This document shows, piece by piece, positions 37,039 through 58,928 of a DNA stretch of 64,000 nt. A program made the translations under genes and the position numbers. How positions within the stretch are numbered: the stretch's first letter is position 1; each line of letters opens with the position of its first letter. The notes beneath the pieces are model-generated. The model worked only from the letters and a program-made list of their open reading frames with translations, made no database searches and was not told where the DNA came from. The stretch comes from Streptacidiphilus albus JL83 (GTDB taxonomy: Bacteria > Actinomycetota > Actinomycetes > Streptomycetales > Streptomycetaceae), in contig NZ_JQML01000001.1 of NCBI RefSeq assembly GCF_000744705.1, positions 806,001 to 870,000 of the forward strand, written 5' to 3'.

Positions 37039-38576
37039 TGTGGCTGACGCAACTGCTGCTGCGCAACCGCCAGTGCTTCCCTGACCGCACCGCCCTGGTG
37101 GACCACCGGCGCTCGCTGACCTGGTCCCAGCTCCACGACCGGACCCTGGAGCTGGCCCACGGCCTGGCCGCCGTCGGGATCCGCTCGGGCGACCGGGTCG
37201 CGGTGCTCTCGCTGGACCGGATCGAGGTGCTGGAGACCTACTTCGCGCTGGCCAGGATCGGCGCGCTGTTCGTCCCGCTGAACCACAGCCTCACCCCGGC
37301 CGAGGTGGCCGGGGCGGTGGAGCGCTCGGGCGCGGTCGCGGTGGTCGGCGAGGACGAACTGCTGGCCCGGCACCCGGAGCTGCCCGTGCGCTGGCGGATC
37401 TCGCTGGAGGACCCGGCCTTCGCGGCCCTGGGCCGCGACGCGGAACCCACGGCCCGGAGCGGCCCCGGCCACGTCCCCGGCGTCCCCGGCCTCCCCGACG
37501 TCGGCTTCGGCGAGGTCCCCGACACCGTCCCCGACGACGCCCCGGCCGCGATCCTGCACACCTCGGCAACCACCGGGCTGGCCAAGGGCGTCACCGTCGA
37601 CCACGCCTCCTTCCGGGCGATCGCGCTCGGCTGGCTCGCCGTGGCCGCACCCACGGACGACATGGTCCTGGTCAACTGCTGCCCGCTCTACCACGGCAGC
37701 ATGGTCGTCTCGCTGACGTACATGGCGGCGGGCGCGACCGTCGTGCTGCTGCCCGGCTTCACCCCGCAGGGCGCGCTGGAGGCGATCGAGGCCAACCGCG
37801 CCACCCACCTCTGGCTGGTCCCGCAGATGCTGCGCTTCCTGCTGCACGCCAAGGCCTCGGAACGGACCGACCTCTCCACCCTGCGCGAGATCCTCTACGG
37901 CGCGGCGCCGATGCCGATGGACATCTACGCCGACGCACTGCGGCGGCTCGACTGCGGGTTCCGCCAGGTGTACGGGATGACCGAGGTGGGCGGCCCGTTC
38001 GTGACCCTGGGCCCGGACGAGCACCCGCTGGCCGACCGGCTGCCGGAGTCGCTCCCGGCCGGGCGGGTGATCCCCGGCATGTCCGCCCGCGCCCTCGACC
38101 CGCAGGACCGCGAGTTGGGCCCCGACGCCATCGGCGAGATCTGCGTCCGGGGTCCCGGACAGATGCGCGGCTACTGGGGCAACGCCGAGGCCACCGCCGA
38201 GATCACCACCAAGGACGGCTGGATCCGCACCGGCGACCTCGGCTTCATCGACCGCGAGGGCTACATCCACCTGGTCGACCGCAGCAAGGACCTGATCATC
38301 CGGGCCGGCCAGAACGTCTACCCCTCGGAGGTCGAACGCGCGCTGCGCTCGCACCCGGCGGTGCGCGACGCGGCGGTGCTGGGCATCCCCGACGCCGACT
38401 ACGGCGAGGTGCCGCTGGCCTACGTCGCGGCTCAGGAGGGCACCACCGCAGTCGAGTTGCAGCGCCACCTGGCGGAGCTGCTGGCCCCCTACAAGCGCCC
38501 CCGGCGGATCGAGTTCATCGACGAGGTGCCGCGCAACCCGGCCGGAAAGATCCTCAAGAAACTGCTGCGTGGCTGA
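37038..38576 (+). CDS. antF: AntF, acyl-AMP/ACP ligase for the anthranilate starter
   Basis: The 512-residue class I adenylating enzyme has the P-loop LHTSATTGLAKGVT, the aromatic/His stretch NCCPLYHGSM, YGMTEVGGPF, the ATP ribose Asp in RTGDLGFID, and the C-terminal catalytic Lys in NPAGKILKK. In the antimycin pathway it activates anthranilate and loads it on AntG. It is coupled to antG upstream (TGATG) and to antQ downstream (8-base overlap). Confidence 0.94.
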   Translation: MWLTQLLLRNRQCFPDRTALVDHRRSLTWSQLHDRTLELAHGLAAVGIRSGDRVAVLSLDRIEVLETYFALARIGALFVPLNHSLTPAEVAGAVERSGAVAVVGEDELLARHPELPVRWRISLEDPAFAALGRDAEPTARSGPGHVPGVPGLPDVGFGEVPDTVPDDAPAAILHTSATTGLAKGVTVDHASFRAIALGWLAVAAPTDDMVLVNCCPLYHGSMVVSLTYMAAGATVVLLPGFTPQGALEAIEANRATHLWLVPQMLRFLLHAKASERTDLSTLREILYGAAPMPMDIYADALRRLDCGFRQVYGMTEVGGPFVTLGPDEHPLADRLPESLPAGRVIPGMSARALDPQDRELGPDAIGEICVRGPGQMRGYWGNAEATAEITTKDGWIRTGDLGFIDREGYIHLVDRSKDLIIRAGQNVYPSEVERALRSHPAVRDAAVLGIPDADYGEVPLAYVAAQEGTTAVELQRHLAELLAPYKRPRRIEFIDEVPRNPAGKILKKLLRG

Positions 38577-39288
38577 TGCCGGACCGGCCCAGGCCGAGCG
38601 GGTGCTGACGGAGCGGGTACTGGCCGAGCGGGTGCTGGCGGAGCTGACGGCGCTGGCACCCCGGCTGGCCGCGCTCGGCGCAGCCCTGGGCCTCGCCCGC
38701 GTCGACGAACCGGCCGCACCCCGCCCGGCTCCCGGCGAAGCGGCCCTGGCGGCGCCGATGCACCCGACCCGGCGCCGCGAGTTCCTGGCCGGACGCCGGG
38801 CGCTGCACCGCGCGATGGCGACGGCGGGCCTGCCGCCGGCCGAGGTCCTGCGGGACGGCAGACGGCCGCTGCTGCCGGAGGGCTGCGCCGCCTCGATCAG
38901 CCACTCCGGCGGGCTGGCCGTGGCCCTGGCCGGTCCCGGGCCCCGGCTGCGCGCCCTGGGCTGCGACCTCGAACTGCACGCCCTGCCGCTGGCCGCCGCC
39001 CACCTGGTCCTGGGCCCCGGCGAACGCGCCCGGCTGCGCACCGTGGCCGACCCCGCCACCGCCGAACGCGACCTGCTGGCCACGTTCTCCGCCAAGGAGG
39101 CGGCCTTCAAGGCATTCTCGGCGCTGCTCCCCGGCGACCGGGCCCCGAGCCTCCTGCTCGACCTGACCGCCGCGCCCGTCCCCGGCGGCCTCCGCGTCCG
39201 GTCGAGGCGGCACCCCAGCGCCGCCGTCCACGTCCATGTGCACCCCACCGCCCTGGGTGTCTTCACCTGGACCGCAGTGCCCGGTTGA
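38569..39288 (+). CDS. antQ: AntQ, Sfp/EntD-type phosphopantetheinyl transferase
   Basis: The 239 residues include the magnesium-binding GCDLELH and the FSAKEAAFK motif of EntD-type transferases, with RREFLAGRRALH upstream. It primes AntG and the carrier domains of AntC and AntD. The GTG start overlaps the antF stop. The first 30 residues contain ERVLTERVLAERVLAE, produced by a 15-bp tandem repeat, and are probably a non-essential helix. Together with antP this gene defines the long-form cluster. Confidence 0.92.
   Translation: MADAGPAQAERVLTERVLAERVLAELTALAPRLAALGAALGLARVDEPAAPRPAPGEAALAAPMHPTRRREFLAGRRALHRAMATAGLPPAEVLRDGRRPLLPEGCAASISHSGGLAVALAGPGPRLRALGCDLELHALPLAAAHLVLGPGERARLRTVADPATAERDLLATFSAKEAAFKAFSALLPGDRAPSLLLDLTAAPVPGGLRVRSRRHPSAAVHVHVHPTALGVFTWTAVPG
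38596..38640 (+). repeat. 15-bp tandem repeat x3 in antQ
   Basis: GAGCGGGTGCTGRCG-type units are repeated three times in frame and give ERVLT/A repeats at the AntQ N-terminus. Confidence 0.85.
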
Positions 39289-39490
39289 GCGGCAGGCTCC
39301 CGCGGTCCGCGTGCGCCGGCGGGCTCGACCTGACACCAGTACCAACCTCCGCAGCGGCCTCGGAGTTCCCCCGTCCGCTATGACATTCCTCCCAGACCTC
39401 GCACCTTTCGTCGCAGGTCGTCAGCGGTGCATAGTCCATGACCGCACCACCGCACGGGCAGTGACGATCCTTCGAGAGGGACCTGGCGAC

Positions 39491-40387
39491 ATGACCGCAG
39501 CGACGACTTCCGCCTCACTGGCGGGCACCTGGCTCCTCGGCGACATGAGGGTCAACCGGATCGGCTTCGGCGCCATGCGCCTGACCGGTAGCGCCGTCTT
39601 CCACCGGGGCACCCCCAGCGACCGCGGCCAGGCCCTGGCGGTGCTGCGGCGCGCGGTGGACCTCGGCGTCAACCACATCGACACCGCCGCGTTCTACTTC
39701 TCGCAGCTCCGCTCCGCCAATGAGCTGATCAACTCGGCGCTGTCGCCGTACCCGGACGACCTCGTCATCGCCACCAAGGTCGGCCCGGCCCGGGACGCCT
39801 CGGGCGAGTGGGCCGCCCCGGCCCGGCCCGACCAACTGCGCGGCCAGGTCGAGGAGAACCTGCGCCAGCTCGGCCGCGACCACCTCGACCTGGTCAACCT
39901 GCGCGTGATGCGGGGCCAGGACTCCGTCGCGGAGCACTTCGGGGCCCTGGCCGAGCTGCGCGAGGCCGGGCTGGTCCGGCACCTCGGGGTCTCCGGCGTC
40001 CGGCTGCACCAACTCGTCGAGGCACAGTCCGTCGCACCGGTGGTGTGTGTGCAGAACCGCTACGGAATCGACGGCCGCGGCGACGAGGAGTTGGTGGAGC
40101 ACTGCGGCGCGGCGGGCATCGCGTTCGTGCCGTTCTTCTCCATCGCCGGCGGCGAGCACGAGGCGGGCGCCGCCGGCGCCGAGAACCGCCGGGTCCTCGA
40201 CGTCGCCCGCGCGCACGGCGCGTCCCCCGCCCAGGTCCGACTGGCCTGGACGCTGCAGCGCGGCGACCACGTGCTGCCCATCCCCGGGACCGGCAGCCAG
40301 GACCACCTGGTCGAGAATCTGGCCGCAGGCGCGCTGCGGCTCACCGAGGCGGAGCTGACGGCCCTGTCCGCAGCGCAACCGGCCTGA
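39491..40387 (+). CDS. Aldo/keto reductase (298 aa)
   Basis: The TIM-barrel oxidoreductase has the catalytic set Asp (NHIDTAAFY), Tyr (the AAFY tyrosine) and Lys (IATKVGPA), plus LGVSGVRLHQL and the NADPH-binding end PIPGTGSQDHLVEN. The His of the usual tetrad appears replaced (LDLVNLRVMRG, where family members often have H). It is not one of the recognised ant genes although it lies between antQ and antE. It could serve an unrecognised tailoring step or be an unrelated insertion. ATG 39491 is preceded by GAGAGGGA. Confidence 0.88.
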   Translation: MTAATTSASLAGTWLLGDMRVNRIGFGAMRLTGSAVFHRGTPSDRGQALAVLRRAVDLGVNHIDTAAFYFSQLRSANELINSALSPYPDDLVIATKVGPARDASGEWAAPARPDQLRGQVEENLRQLGRDHLDLVNLRVMRGQDSVAEHFGALAELREAGLVRHLGVSGVRLHQLVEAQSVAPVVCVQNRYGIDGRGDEELVEHCGAAGIAFVPFFSIAGGEHEAGAAGAENRRVLDVARAHGASPAQVRLAWTLQRGDHVLPIPGTGSQDHLVENLAAGALRLTEAELTALSAAQPA

Positions 40388-40411
40388 GCCGCTGCTCGCC
40401 TGCCCGTACCC

Positions 40412-41020
40412 CTACCGCGTCGGCCGACGGCCTCCGTAGGAGGCGACCAGCGCGTCCGCCACGATCGCCGCGTCCGCCTCGGCCAGCTCCGCCGGGTACT
40501 CCGGCAGCAGGTCGTCCCAGACGGGCAGCCACGACCCGTACAGCTGGGCCTGCCCCTCGGGGCGGGCGAAGAACCAGATGTGCAGATGGGCGGCGCCGTC
40601 TCCGATGCGGTGGACGTGGGCCCGCGCGATGTGCGGCAGCGCCTGCACGTGGCGGGCGATGTGCGTGGTCAGCACCCCCAGTTCGGCCGCCAGGTCGTCG
40701 GGCAGATCCGCCAGGTCGAAGTGGTCGCGCGGGTGCAGCATCAGCACCAGCGGCACGCCGACCCCGGTGATCCGGGTGAGCCGCCAGTGGTCGTCCAGCC
40801 AGATCCCCTCGTCCCGGCTGCGGCACGGGCCGCAGTCCGACGGATCCTCGCCGTGCCGCGCCGGTTCGGGCAGGACCGGGGGGCGCAGCGGCGCGACGCG
40901 CAGCCCGTCCGCCTCGAACGGACTGATGTCCCACCCCGTCATCCGGGCCAGCGGAAGGCGTTGCTCACCATCCGCGACGGTACAGGCGTGGGCGTAGAAC
41001 TCATCAGGTGTCAGGGCCAT
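40412..41020 (-). CDS. HIT-like nucleotide-binding protein (202 aa)
   Basis: The histidine-triad-type core is ARAHVHRIGDGAAHLHIWFFARP (written as ARAHVHRIGD and AAHLHIWFFA), with HxHxW in place of the usual HxHxHxx, as in GalT-like branch members. An N-terminal CGPC pair may bind zinc. Such proteins hydrolyse or transfer nucleotide monophosphates. It converges with the aldo/keto reductase gene (25 bases apart) and lies downstream of antE on the same strand, so it could be read from the antCDE transcript. It has no role in published antimycin chemistry. Confidence 0.7.
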   Translation of the reverse strand: MALTPDEFYAHACTVADGEQRLPLARMTGWDISPFEADGLRVAPLRPPVLPEPARHGEDPSDCGPCRSRDEGIWLDDHWRLTRITGVGVPLVLMLHPRDHFDLADLPDDLAAELGVLTTHIARHVQALPHIARAHVHRIGDGAAHLHIWFFARPEGQAQLYGSWLPVWDDLLPEYPAELAEADAAIVADALVASYGGRRPTR

Positions 41021-41145
41021 GGCCGCACAATACTGGTGTTCGACGACATCCTGCATTTCGCACACAGGCCCGGTGCCCCTGGCCGTCGCTCGCGCCTGAG
41101 GGCGTCCGCGACGGCGCCGTGCGACCTCGTCGAGCACGGGTGGCG

Positions 41146-42426
41146 TCAGGACCCGGTCGGCCGGAGCACCTCCGTGGTCCGAGGCTGAGCGCCCGCACCG
41201 GGCTGGGCGGGGGCGTTGACCAGGACGGCCATGTTGCCGGCCGGGTGTTCGTTGTCGTGCATCAGCTGGTGCGCCGTACCGATGTCCTCGAAGCCGAGGG
41301 TCAGCGACAGGCAGGGGTCGACCAGGCCCTGGCCGATCAGGGTGGTCACCTCCCTGGCCTCGCGCGCGCTGGCGACGTGCGAGCCCTGGAGCCGCTTCTG
41401 CCGCATCCACAGGAACCGCAGGTCGACGTCGCCGTTGTAGCCGGTGGTGCCACCGCAGATGACCACCATCCCGGCGCTGTCGCAGAGGTACATCGAGGTG
41501 GGGACGGTGGCGGCGCCGGAGTGCTCCAGGACGACCTTCGGTGCCCGGCGTTCGCCGAGCACCTCCCAGAAGGCCCGTCCGAACGCGCGGGCCCCGGCGA
41601 GCCACCGGGCCATGGCCCGGTCGTCGGCGGTGTCGGGCAGCCGGCCCCAGTGGTCGAAGTCGTTGCGGTTCACATAGCCCTTGGCGCCCAGCCGGACGCA
41701 GTACTCGCCGCGTTCGTCGCTGGACACCACCGCGACCGGGATCCCCCCGGCCTGGCGCACCAGCTGGATCGCCATGCAGCCCAGGCCGCCCGCGCCGCCC
41801 CAGATCAGCACCGGGTCGCCGGGCCGCACCGTGTGCGGGTGCCAGCCGAACAGCTGCCGGTACGCGGTCGCCCCGGTGGCCATGTAGCAGGCCGCCTCGG
41901 CCCAGGACAGCCGGGCCGGCTTGGGGTGGCACTGGTAGGCGTCGACCACCGTGAACTGGGCGAAGGAGCCGTAGTTCTCCTCGTAGCCGTAGACCGTCTG
42001 CGAGGACGAGGTGCACGGGTCCGCGCCCAGCCGGATGTCCTCGGCGGACTCGTCCCACATCACGCCGAGCACCACCACCTCGTCGCCGACGGCCACCCCG
42101 CGCACGTCCTCGCCGACGGCCCAGACGATCCCCGAGGCGTCGGAGCCGCCGATGTGGAAGTCCTCCACCGCGCCGCGCTTCCGGCGGGCGGCGACCACGT
42201 CGAGCGGGTCGCCCAGCGCGGCCCAGACGTTGTTGTAGTTGACGCCTGCCGCCATCACGTTGATCAGCACCTGGCCGCGGCCGGGCGTCGGGACGTCCAC
42301 CACCTCGGTCCGGAAGGCGTCGACGGGTCGGCCGTAGCGTTCGGGCCGGATGACGGAGGCGTACATCCGCTTGGGGACCTCACCCAACGGGGGTGCGTCG
42401 CCGAGTTCGTAGAGGTCTGCGCTCAC
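41146..42426 (-). CDS. antE: AntE, crotonyl-CoA carboxylase/reductase homologue
   Basis: The 426-residue MDR-fold enzyme makes alkylmalonyl-CoA by reductive carboxylation of enoyl-CoA. Family marks are AGVNYNNVWAALG (Asn of the CO2 site), GSDASGIVWAVG, YGYEENYGSFAQF (aromatic/Glu pair), the NADPH site GGAGGLGCMAIQL, and the Phe/His-containing end helix. It supplies the varied C7 alkyl extender unit of antimycins. It is last of antCDE, 60 bases after the antD stop. Confidence 0.95.
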   Translation of the reverse strand: MSADLYELGDAPPLGEVPKRMYASVIRPERYGRPVDAFRTEVVDVPTPGRGQVLINVMAAGVNYNNVWAALGDPLDVVAARRKRGAVEDFHIGGSDASGIVWAVGEDVRGVAVGDEVVVLGVMWDESAEDIRLGADPCTSSSQTVYGYEENYGSFAQFTVVDAYQCHPKPARLSWAEAACYMATGATAYRQLFGWHPHTVRPGDPVLIWGGAGGLGCMAIQLVRQAGGIPVAVVSSDERGEYCVRLGAKGYVNRNDFDHWGRLPDTADDRAMARWLAGARAFGRAFWEVLGERRAPKVVLEHSGAATVPTSMYLCDSAGMVVICGGTTGYNGDVDLRFLWMRQKRLQGSHVASAREAREVTTLIGQGLVDPCLSLTLGFEDIGTAHQLMHDNEHPAGNMAVLVNAPAQPGAGAQPRTTEVLRPTGS

Positions 42427-42485
42427 GGGGGACTCCTGATGGTGCGTAGGTGTGTGGTGTGGGTGCCCGGAGGAGGCGGCTGCGC

Positions 42486-55443
<12,958 letters not shown>

Positions 55444-56206
55444 CCCTCAGTAGGCGTCTGGAGATTCATTGCACGCGTGCGAAGAAGTCGCGCGTACGCG
55501 AATTCCGCACGGCGAGGAAGCGGCGCCGACCGCACGCAGCGGCAGCCGTGGGACCGGGACGTCCGACTGCGGGCCCGGCACGGTGGATGCCCATCGAGGG
55601 GCATCGCGGCAGCTTGCCGCCGTGCACGGCGCTCACGGACTCCCGGGCGCTCTGTAACCGGGCGGTCGCGCCCCGGAATCATCACCTTGCACGAAGAATC
55701 CGCTCAGCGTCAAGGGATTCCTGGTCCCGGTACCCGTACTCCCGCCAGGCAGGCTCCGCCGCCGGCCGGGCACCGCTCGGGCGGCGAGAGGTGCCTCCCG
55801 GCCATCGGCGACGGTTACCGGCCACAGTTCGACCCGTTCGACCACCCCACCCGCCCCATGTGCTGGCGGCATATTCACTCGGGATCGGCCGCCACCAGCC
55901 GATACCGGGGAAATCCCGGCGCCGCCACCGCGCCCGCGACCGCCCTGCGCCTCCCGTGCGCCCTTGCACAGGGCGCCTCCCTGACGGTTCAATGAGCGCG
56001 GCCGCGATTTTTCGAGGAGTTTCCGCGACCATTCATCCGGTATCGGAGCGCCGGTCACCAGGAGATTTCCTGACGTCGACCGCGCCCGGCATCCGTGTAC
56101 GGAAGACCGTTTCAGGTCGGCGCATTTCTTCCGGGCCCGACGCACCATTCCCGGCCCACCGTTCCTCCAGGCCCGCCGCCCGGGTCATGAGTTGGAAGGC
56201 TCACGC
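55444..56206. promoter_or_regulatory. Divergent antC / antB promoter region
   Basis: About 760 bases without a supportable gene separate the divergent antC and antB. It contains the PimM/FscRI-like site at 55905-55919 and A/T-richer stretches around 55990-56040. No other clear structure was found. Confidence 0.6.
55905..55919. promoter_or_regulatory. PimM/FscRI-type operator-like site
   Basis: CCGGGGAAATCCCGG fits the core GGGAWWTCCC of the PAS-LuxR regulator consensus known for PimM-family proteins, with mismatches only at the outer positions. FscRI is known to activate antBA and antCDE in Streptomyces albus, and this site lies between those operons. Confidence 0.55.
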
Positions 56207-57511
56207 ATGCATCGCCCGCTCTGCCCCACGGAGACGATCTACGTCGCGCAGCGCAGCCGCGCCGTGCTCTCCTGTTCGGTCCGGGGCAACCTCGACGAGG
56301 AGCTGCTAGGCGCGGCCTTCGCCGCCCAGCTCGCCCGGCACCCCGCGCTGCGCTGCCGGATCGCCGGAGCGGTCGGGTCCGAGGCCGGCGCAGCGGCCGG
56401 AGCCTTCGTCCTGGAGCCGCTCACGGCAGCCGAGTTGCCGGAGCTGGTGGTGCGGCGGGAGGGTCCCGACCTGCTGGCCGCGGAGTTCAACACCCCCTTG
56501 CCGGTCGGCGGTCCGCTGGTCCGGGCAGTGCTCCAGGGCGTTGCGGGCGAGTACACCCTGGTCCTCAGCGTGGACCACACGGTCACCGACGGGCTCAGCG
56601 CGCTCGCGCTGCTCAACTCGCTGTGGCAGAGCTACGCGGAGCTGGCCGAGGGCCGTCCGCTGCCGGAGCGGGTGCCCGACGGGGACGGGCCCTCCCCGGT
56701 CACCGAACTGCTGCCGGCCGTCTCCGAGCAGGAGTTGGAGGCCTACCTGGCGCAGCGGATCGAACGGGCCGGCCGACACCGGGCGGCCTTCCTGCCGTAC
56801 GCCGCCAAGGGCACCGAACCGGCCCCGGGGGCCGCCCGGTTGGCGTTCCGGCGACTGCTGCTGACCGCCGAGTCCACCACCCGGCTGCGCCGGGCCGCGA
56901 GGGCCGTCGGGGTGTCCGTCCACGGGCTGGTGGCCGCCGCCGCGCTGCTCGCCGTCCAGCGGGCGCTGGGGCCGGGGCCGCTGACCCTCGGCTGCCTCTC
57001 GCCGGTCGACCTGCGCCCGTTCCTGGTCCCGGCGCTGTCGCCGGAGGTGATGGTGGCCGCCGTCGCCTCCTACCTGGACACCCTGGAGGTCTCCGCGGAG
57101 ACCGACCCGGGCGAGCTGGCCCGGCAGGTCAACGACCACCTGCACGCCTCGATCGACCGCGGCGACTTCCTGCGCGAGCTGCGGATCATGCCCCGGCTGG
57201 CGGAGCACCCGGCGCTGCTGGCCGCGAGCGTCATCGTGACCAACATGGGCGCGCTGTCCGGGCCGAGGAGCCCCTACGGGGTGGAGGTCACCGACGTGCG
57301 GCTGGTGCCGGCCCGGGAGAACTACCACCCCGAGGCGGGCCGGGGTCCGCTGATGGTCTGCGTGGTCACCGTCGACGGCTGTCTCGACATCGAACTCCCC
57401 TACAGCCGGGAGTGCTTCACGGACCAGCAGACAGCCGCGGTGGTCGCGGACATCCGACGGGTGCTGGACGGCTTCGCCCACCCGGTCGACCCCGCCGATT
57501 CCGCCGCGTGA
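56207..57511 (+). CDS. antB: AntB, acyltransferase for the C8 acyloxy group
   Basis: The 434-residue protein of the condensation/PapA-like acyltransferase superfamily has the catalytic DHTVTDG (HxxxDG) and the structural LSPVDLRPFL loop (DFGWG-equivalent region). It transfers an acyl group from CoA to the C8 hydroxyl, giving the ester variety of antimycins. ATG 56207 is chosen because GGAAGG lies 8 bases upstream, although an in-frame GTG exists at 56192. The antA gene follows 41 bases later. Confidence 0.94.
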   Translation: MHRPLCPTETIYVAQRSRAVLSCSVRGNLDEELLGAAFAAQLARHPALRCRIAGAVGSEAGAAAGAFVLEPLTAAELPELVVRREGPDLLAAEFNTPLPVGGPLVRAVLQGVAGEYTLVLSVDHTVTDGLSALALLNSLWQSYAELAEGRPLPERVPDGDGPSPVTELLPAVSEQELEAYLAQRIERAGRHRAAFLPYAAKGTEPAPGAARLAFRRLLLTAESTTRLRRAARAVGVSVHGLVAAAALLAVQRALGPGPLTLGCLSPVDLRPFLVPALSPEVMVAAVASYLDTLEVSAETDPGELARQVNDHLHASIDRGDFLRELRIMPRLAEHPALLAASVIVTNMGALSGPRSPYGVEVTDVRLVPARENYHPEAGRGPLMVCVVTVDGCLDIELPYSRECFTDQQTAAVVADIRRVLDGFAHPVDPADSAA

Positions 57512-57552
57512 CGGCCGCCCTCACCAGCAGGCAGAGCCCAGGAGCCCTCCCC

Positions 57553-58089
57553 ATGTCCACGATGTCCACGACGCACGACCCGCAGGCCCTCCTCGCCACC
57601 GCGCTGCTGCCCCGGGCACAGGCCGGGGACCGCCAGGCCATGAACGACATCCTGCTCCACATCGCCCCGTTCGTCGGCCGGCTGTGCGTGCCGATCGCCC
57701 AACGGCACAGCTCGGACGCCGCGCAGGAGGCGATGCTCGCCATCTTCCGCGGGATCCGGGGACTGCGGGAGCCGACGGCCTTCTACGGCTGGGTCCGCGC
57801 GGTGACCGTCCGCGAGGCCGTCCGCACCTCCAAGCGCCTCGGGCAGGAGCCCGCCGACGACCTGACCGACCGCGCGGCCGAGGGCAATCCGCTGGACAGC
57901 GTGCACATCGCGGACGCCCTGAGCCGGCTGACCGACGAGCACCGCCAGGTGCTGGTGCTGCGCGGGTTCTACGGGATGAACGAGGAGGAGATGGCCGGCA
58001 TCCTGGGGCTGCCGATCGGCACCGTCCGCTCCCGGCTGTTCCGTGCCCGCCGCAGTTTCCAGGCGGCCTGGATACCCCCGGTCGCCTGA
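57553..58089 (+). CDS. antA: AntA, cluster-situated ECF-type sigma factor
   Basis: The 178 residues have sigma region 2 (SDAAQEAMLAIFRGIRGLREPTAFYGWVR) and region 4 (LTDEHRQVLVLRGFYGMNEEEMAGILGLPIGTVRSRL). There is no anti-sigma gene. In Streptomyces albus this orphan factor drives antGF and antHIJKLMNO and is removed by ClpXP through a C-terminal Ala-Ala. Here the protein ends Pro-Pro-Val-Ala, so that degron is altered. The region 2 sequence after ILLHIAPFVGRL lacks the typical longer N-terminal helix of ECF proteins, as known for this subgroup. Confidence 0.93.
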   Translation: MSTMSTTHDPQALLATALLPRAQAGDRQAMNDILLHIAPFVGRLCVPIAQRHSSDAAQEAMLAIFRGIRGLREPTAFYGWVRAVTVREAVRTSKRLGQEPADDLTDRAAEGNPLDSVHIADALSRLTDEHRQVLVLRGFYGMNEEEMAGILGLPIGTVRSRLFRARRSFQAAWIPPVA

Positions 58090-58111
58090 CCCGCCCCGGG
58101 TCGGTCGGCCC

Positions 58112-58675
58112 TCAGCGCTCGATGAAGGCCAGGATGTCGGGGATGGCCGGGGCGTAGCCGTGGCTGGTGTCCACCCGCAGCTTCGGCGCCTCCAGCGAGA
58201 CCGGCACGAAGTCGTCCAGGGGGCCGGCCCCGGCGGCTCCCTCGGCGAGGGAGCGCAGCAGTTCGCGGTCGTCGTGCGCCGACCGCAGCGGGTTCTCCTC
58301 CAGCCGACGCGCGATCCTGGCCCGGGCGACATCGGCGTCCACGGTGCAGTGGACGATCCGGATCGCGGCGGTCCCGGCCAGCCGTTCGAGGCCGGGCCGC
58401 CAGAGCCGGTCCTGGAACGCCGCCTCCGCGACCACCGTCACCCCTGCCCCGAGCAGGAGTCCGAGCACGTCGAAGAAGGCCGCCAGGGTCCGCAGCGCGA
58501 GCGCGTCGCCCGGGCTCGACCGGTAGCCGGGGGTCGCGTGGGCCATGCCCTCCTTGATCTCGTCCCGGCAGATCGCGGGGCAGCCGAGGGAACGGGCGAG
58601 TTCATGGGCGAGCGTGGTCTTGCCGGAACCCGACGGACCGCTGACCACGACGAGGGTCGGTTGATTCACCGTCAC
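58112..58675 (-). CDS. P-loop kinase-like protein (187 aa)
   Basis: Walker A GPSGSGKTTLAHEL at the N-terminus, then CRDEIKEG, AEAAFQDRLWRP and a lid-like RIARRLEENP region indicate a small-molecule kinase of the chloramphenicol phosphotransferase/zeta-like AAA_33 group. The substrate is unknown. It ends 22 bases from antA, convergent, and so marks the right border of the antimycin cluster. Confidence 0.8.
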   Translation of the reverse strand: MTVNQPTLVVVSGPSGSGKTTLAHELARSLGCPAICRDEIKEGMAHATPGYRSSPGDALALRTLAAFFDVLGLLLGAGVTVVAEAAFQDRLWRPGLERLAGTAAIRIVHCTVDADVARARIARRLEENPLRSAHDDRELLRSLAEGAAGAGPLDDFVPVSLEAPKLRVDTSHGYAPAIPDILAFIER

Positions 58676-58780
58676 ATCCTGTCACTCCGCCCCGCCCTCG
58701 ACCGCAGCGGTTCCCGCCCCCTAGGCTGGGCGGAGCAACGCCCCTGCGGGGCCCTGCGGAGAACGCGAGAGGAGCCCGAC

Positions 58781-58855
58781 GTGCACCGGCCGACCAAGCG
58801 CCGCCACATCGACCTCGCCCGCGTCGCCAGCGCCTTCTGTCGCCGCGACGTCTGA
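58781..58855 (+). CDS. Cysteine-containing leader peptide (24 aa)
   Basis: A GTG at 58781 behind GAGAGGAG opens a 24-codon peptide MHRPTKRRHIDLARVASA-FCRRDV (stop 58853-58855). Short actinobacterial peptides of this type, with (R)HIDL(A/V)RV...CR(R), stand in front of sulfur-metabolism operons and act as cysteine attenuators. The SsuD-like gene starts 73 bases downstream, which fits. It is too short for routine gene calling. Confidence 0.85.
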   Translation: MHRPTKRRHIDLARVASAFCRRDV

Positions 58856-58928
58856 GCAGACCCTCCCCTCCGCGCGCCGACGCGTTCCTCCCTTCCCCAG
58901 CGGTCCCGGCCGCTCCTGGAGTTGCCCC

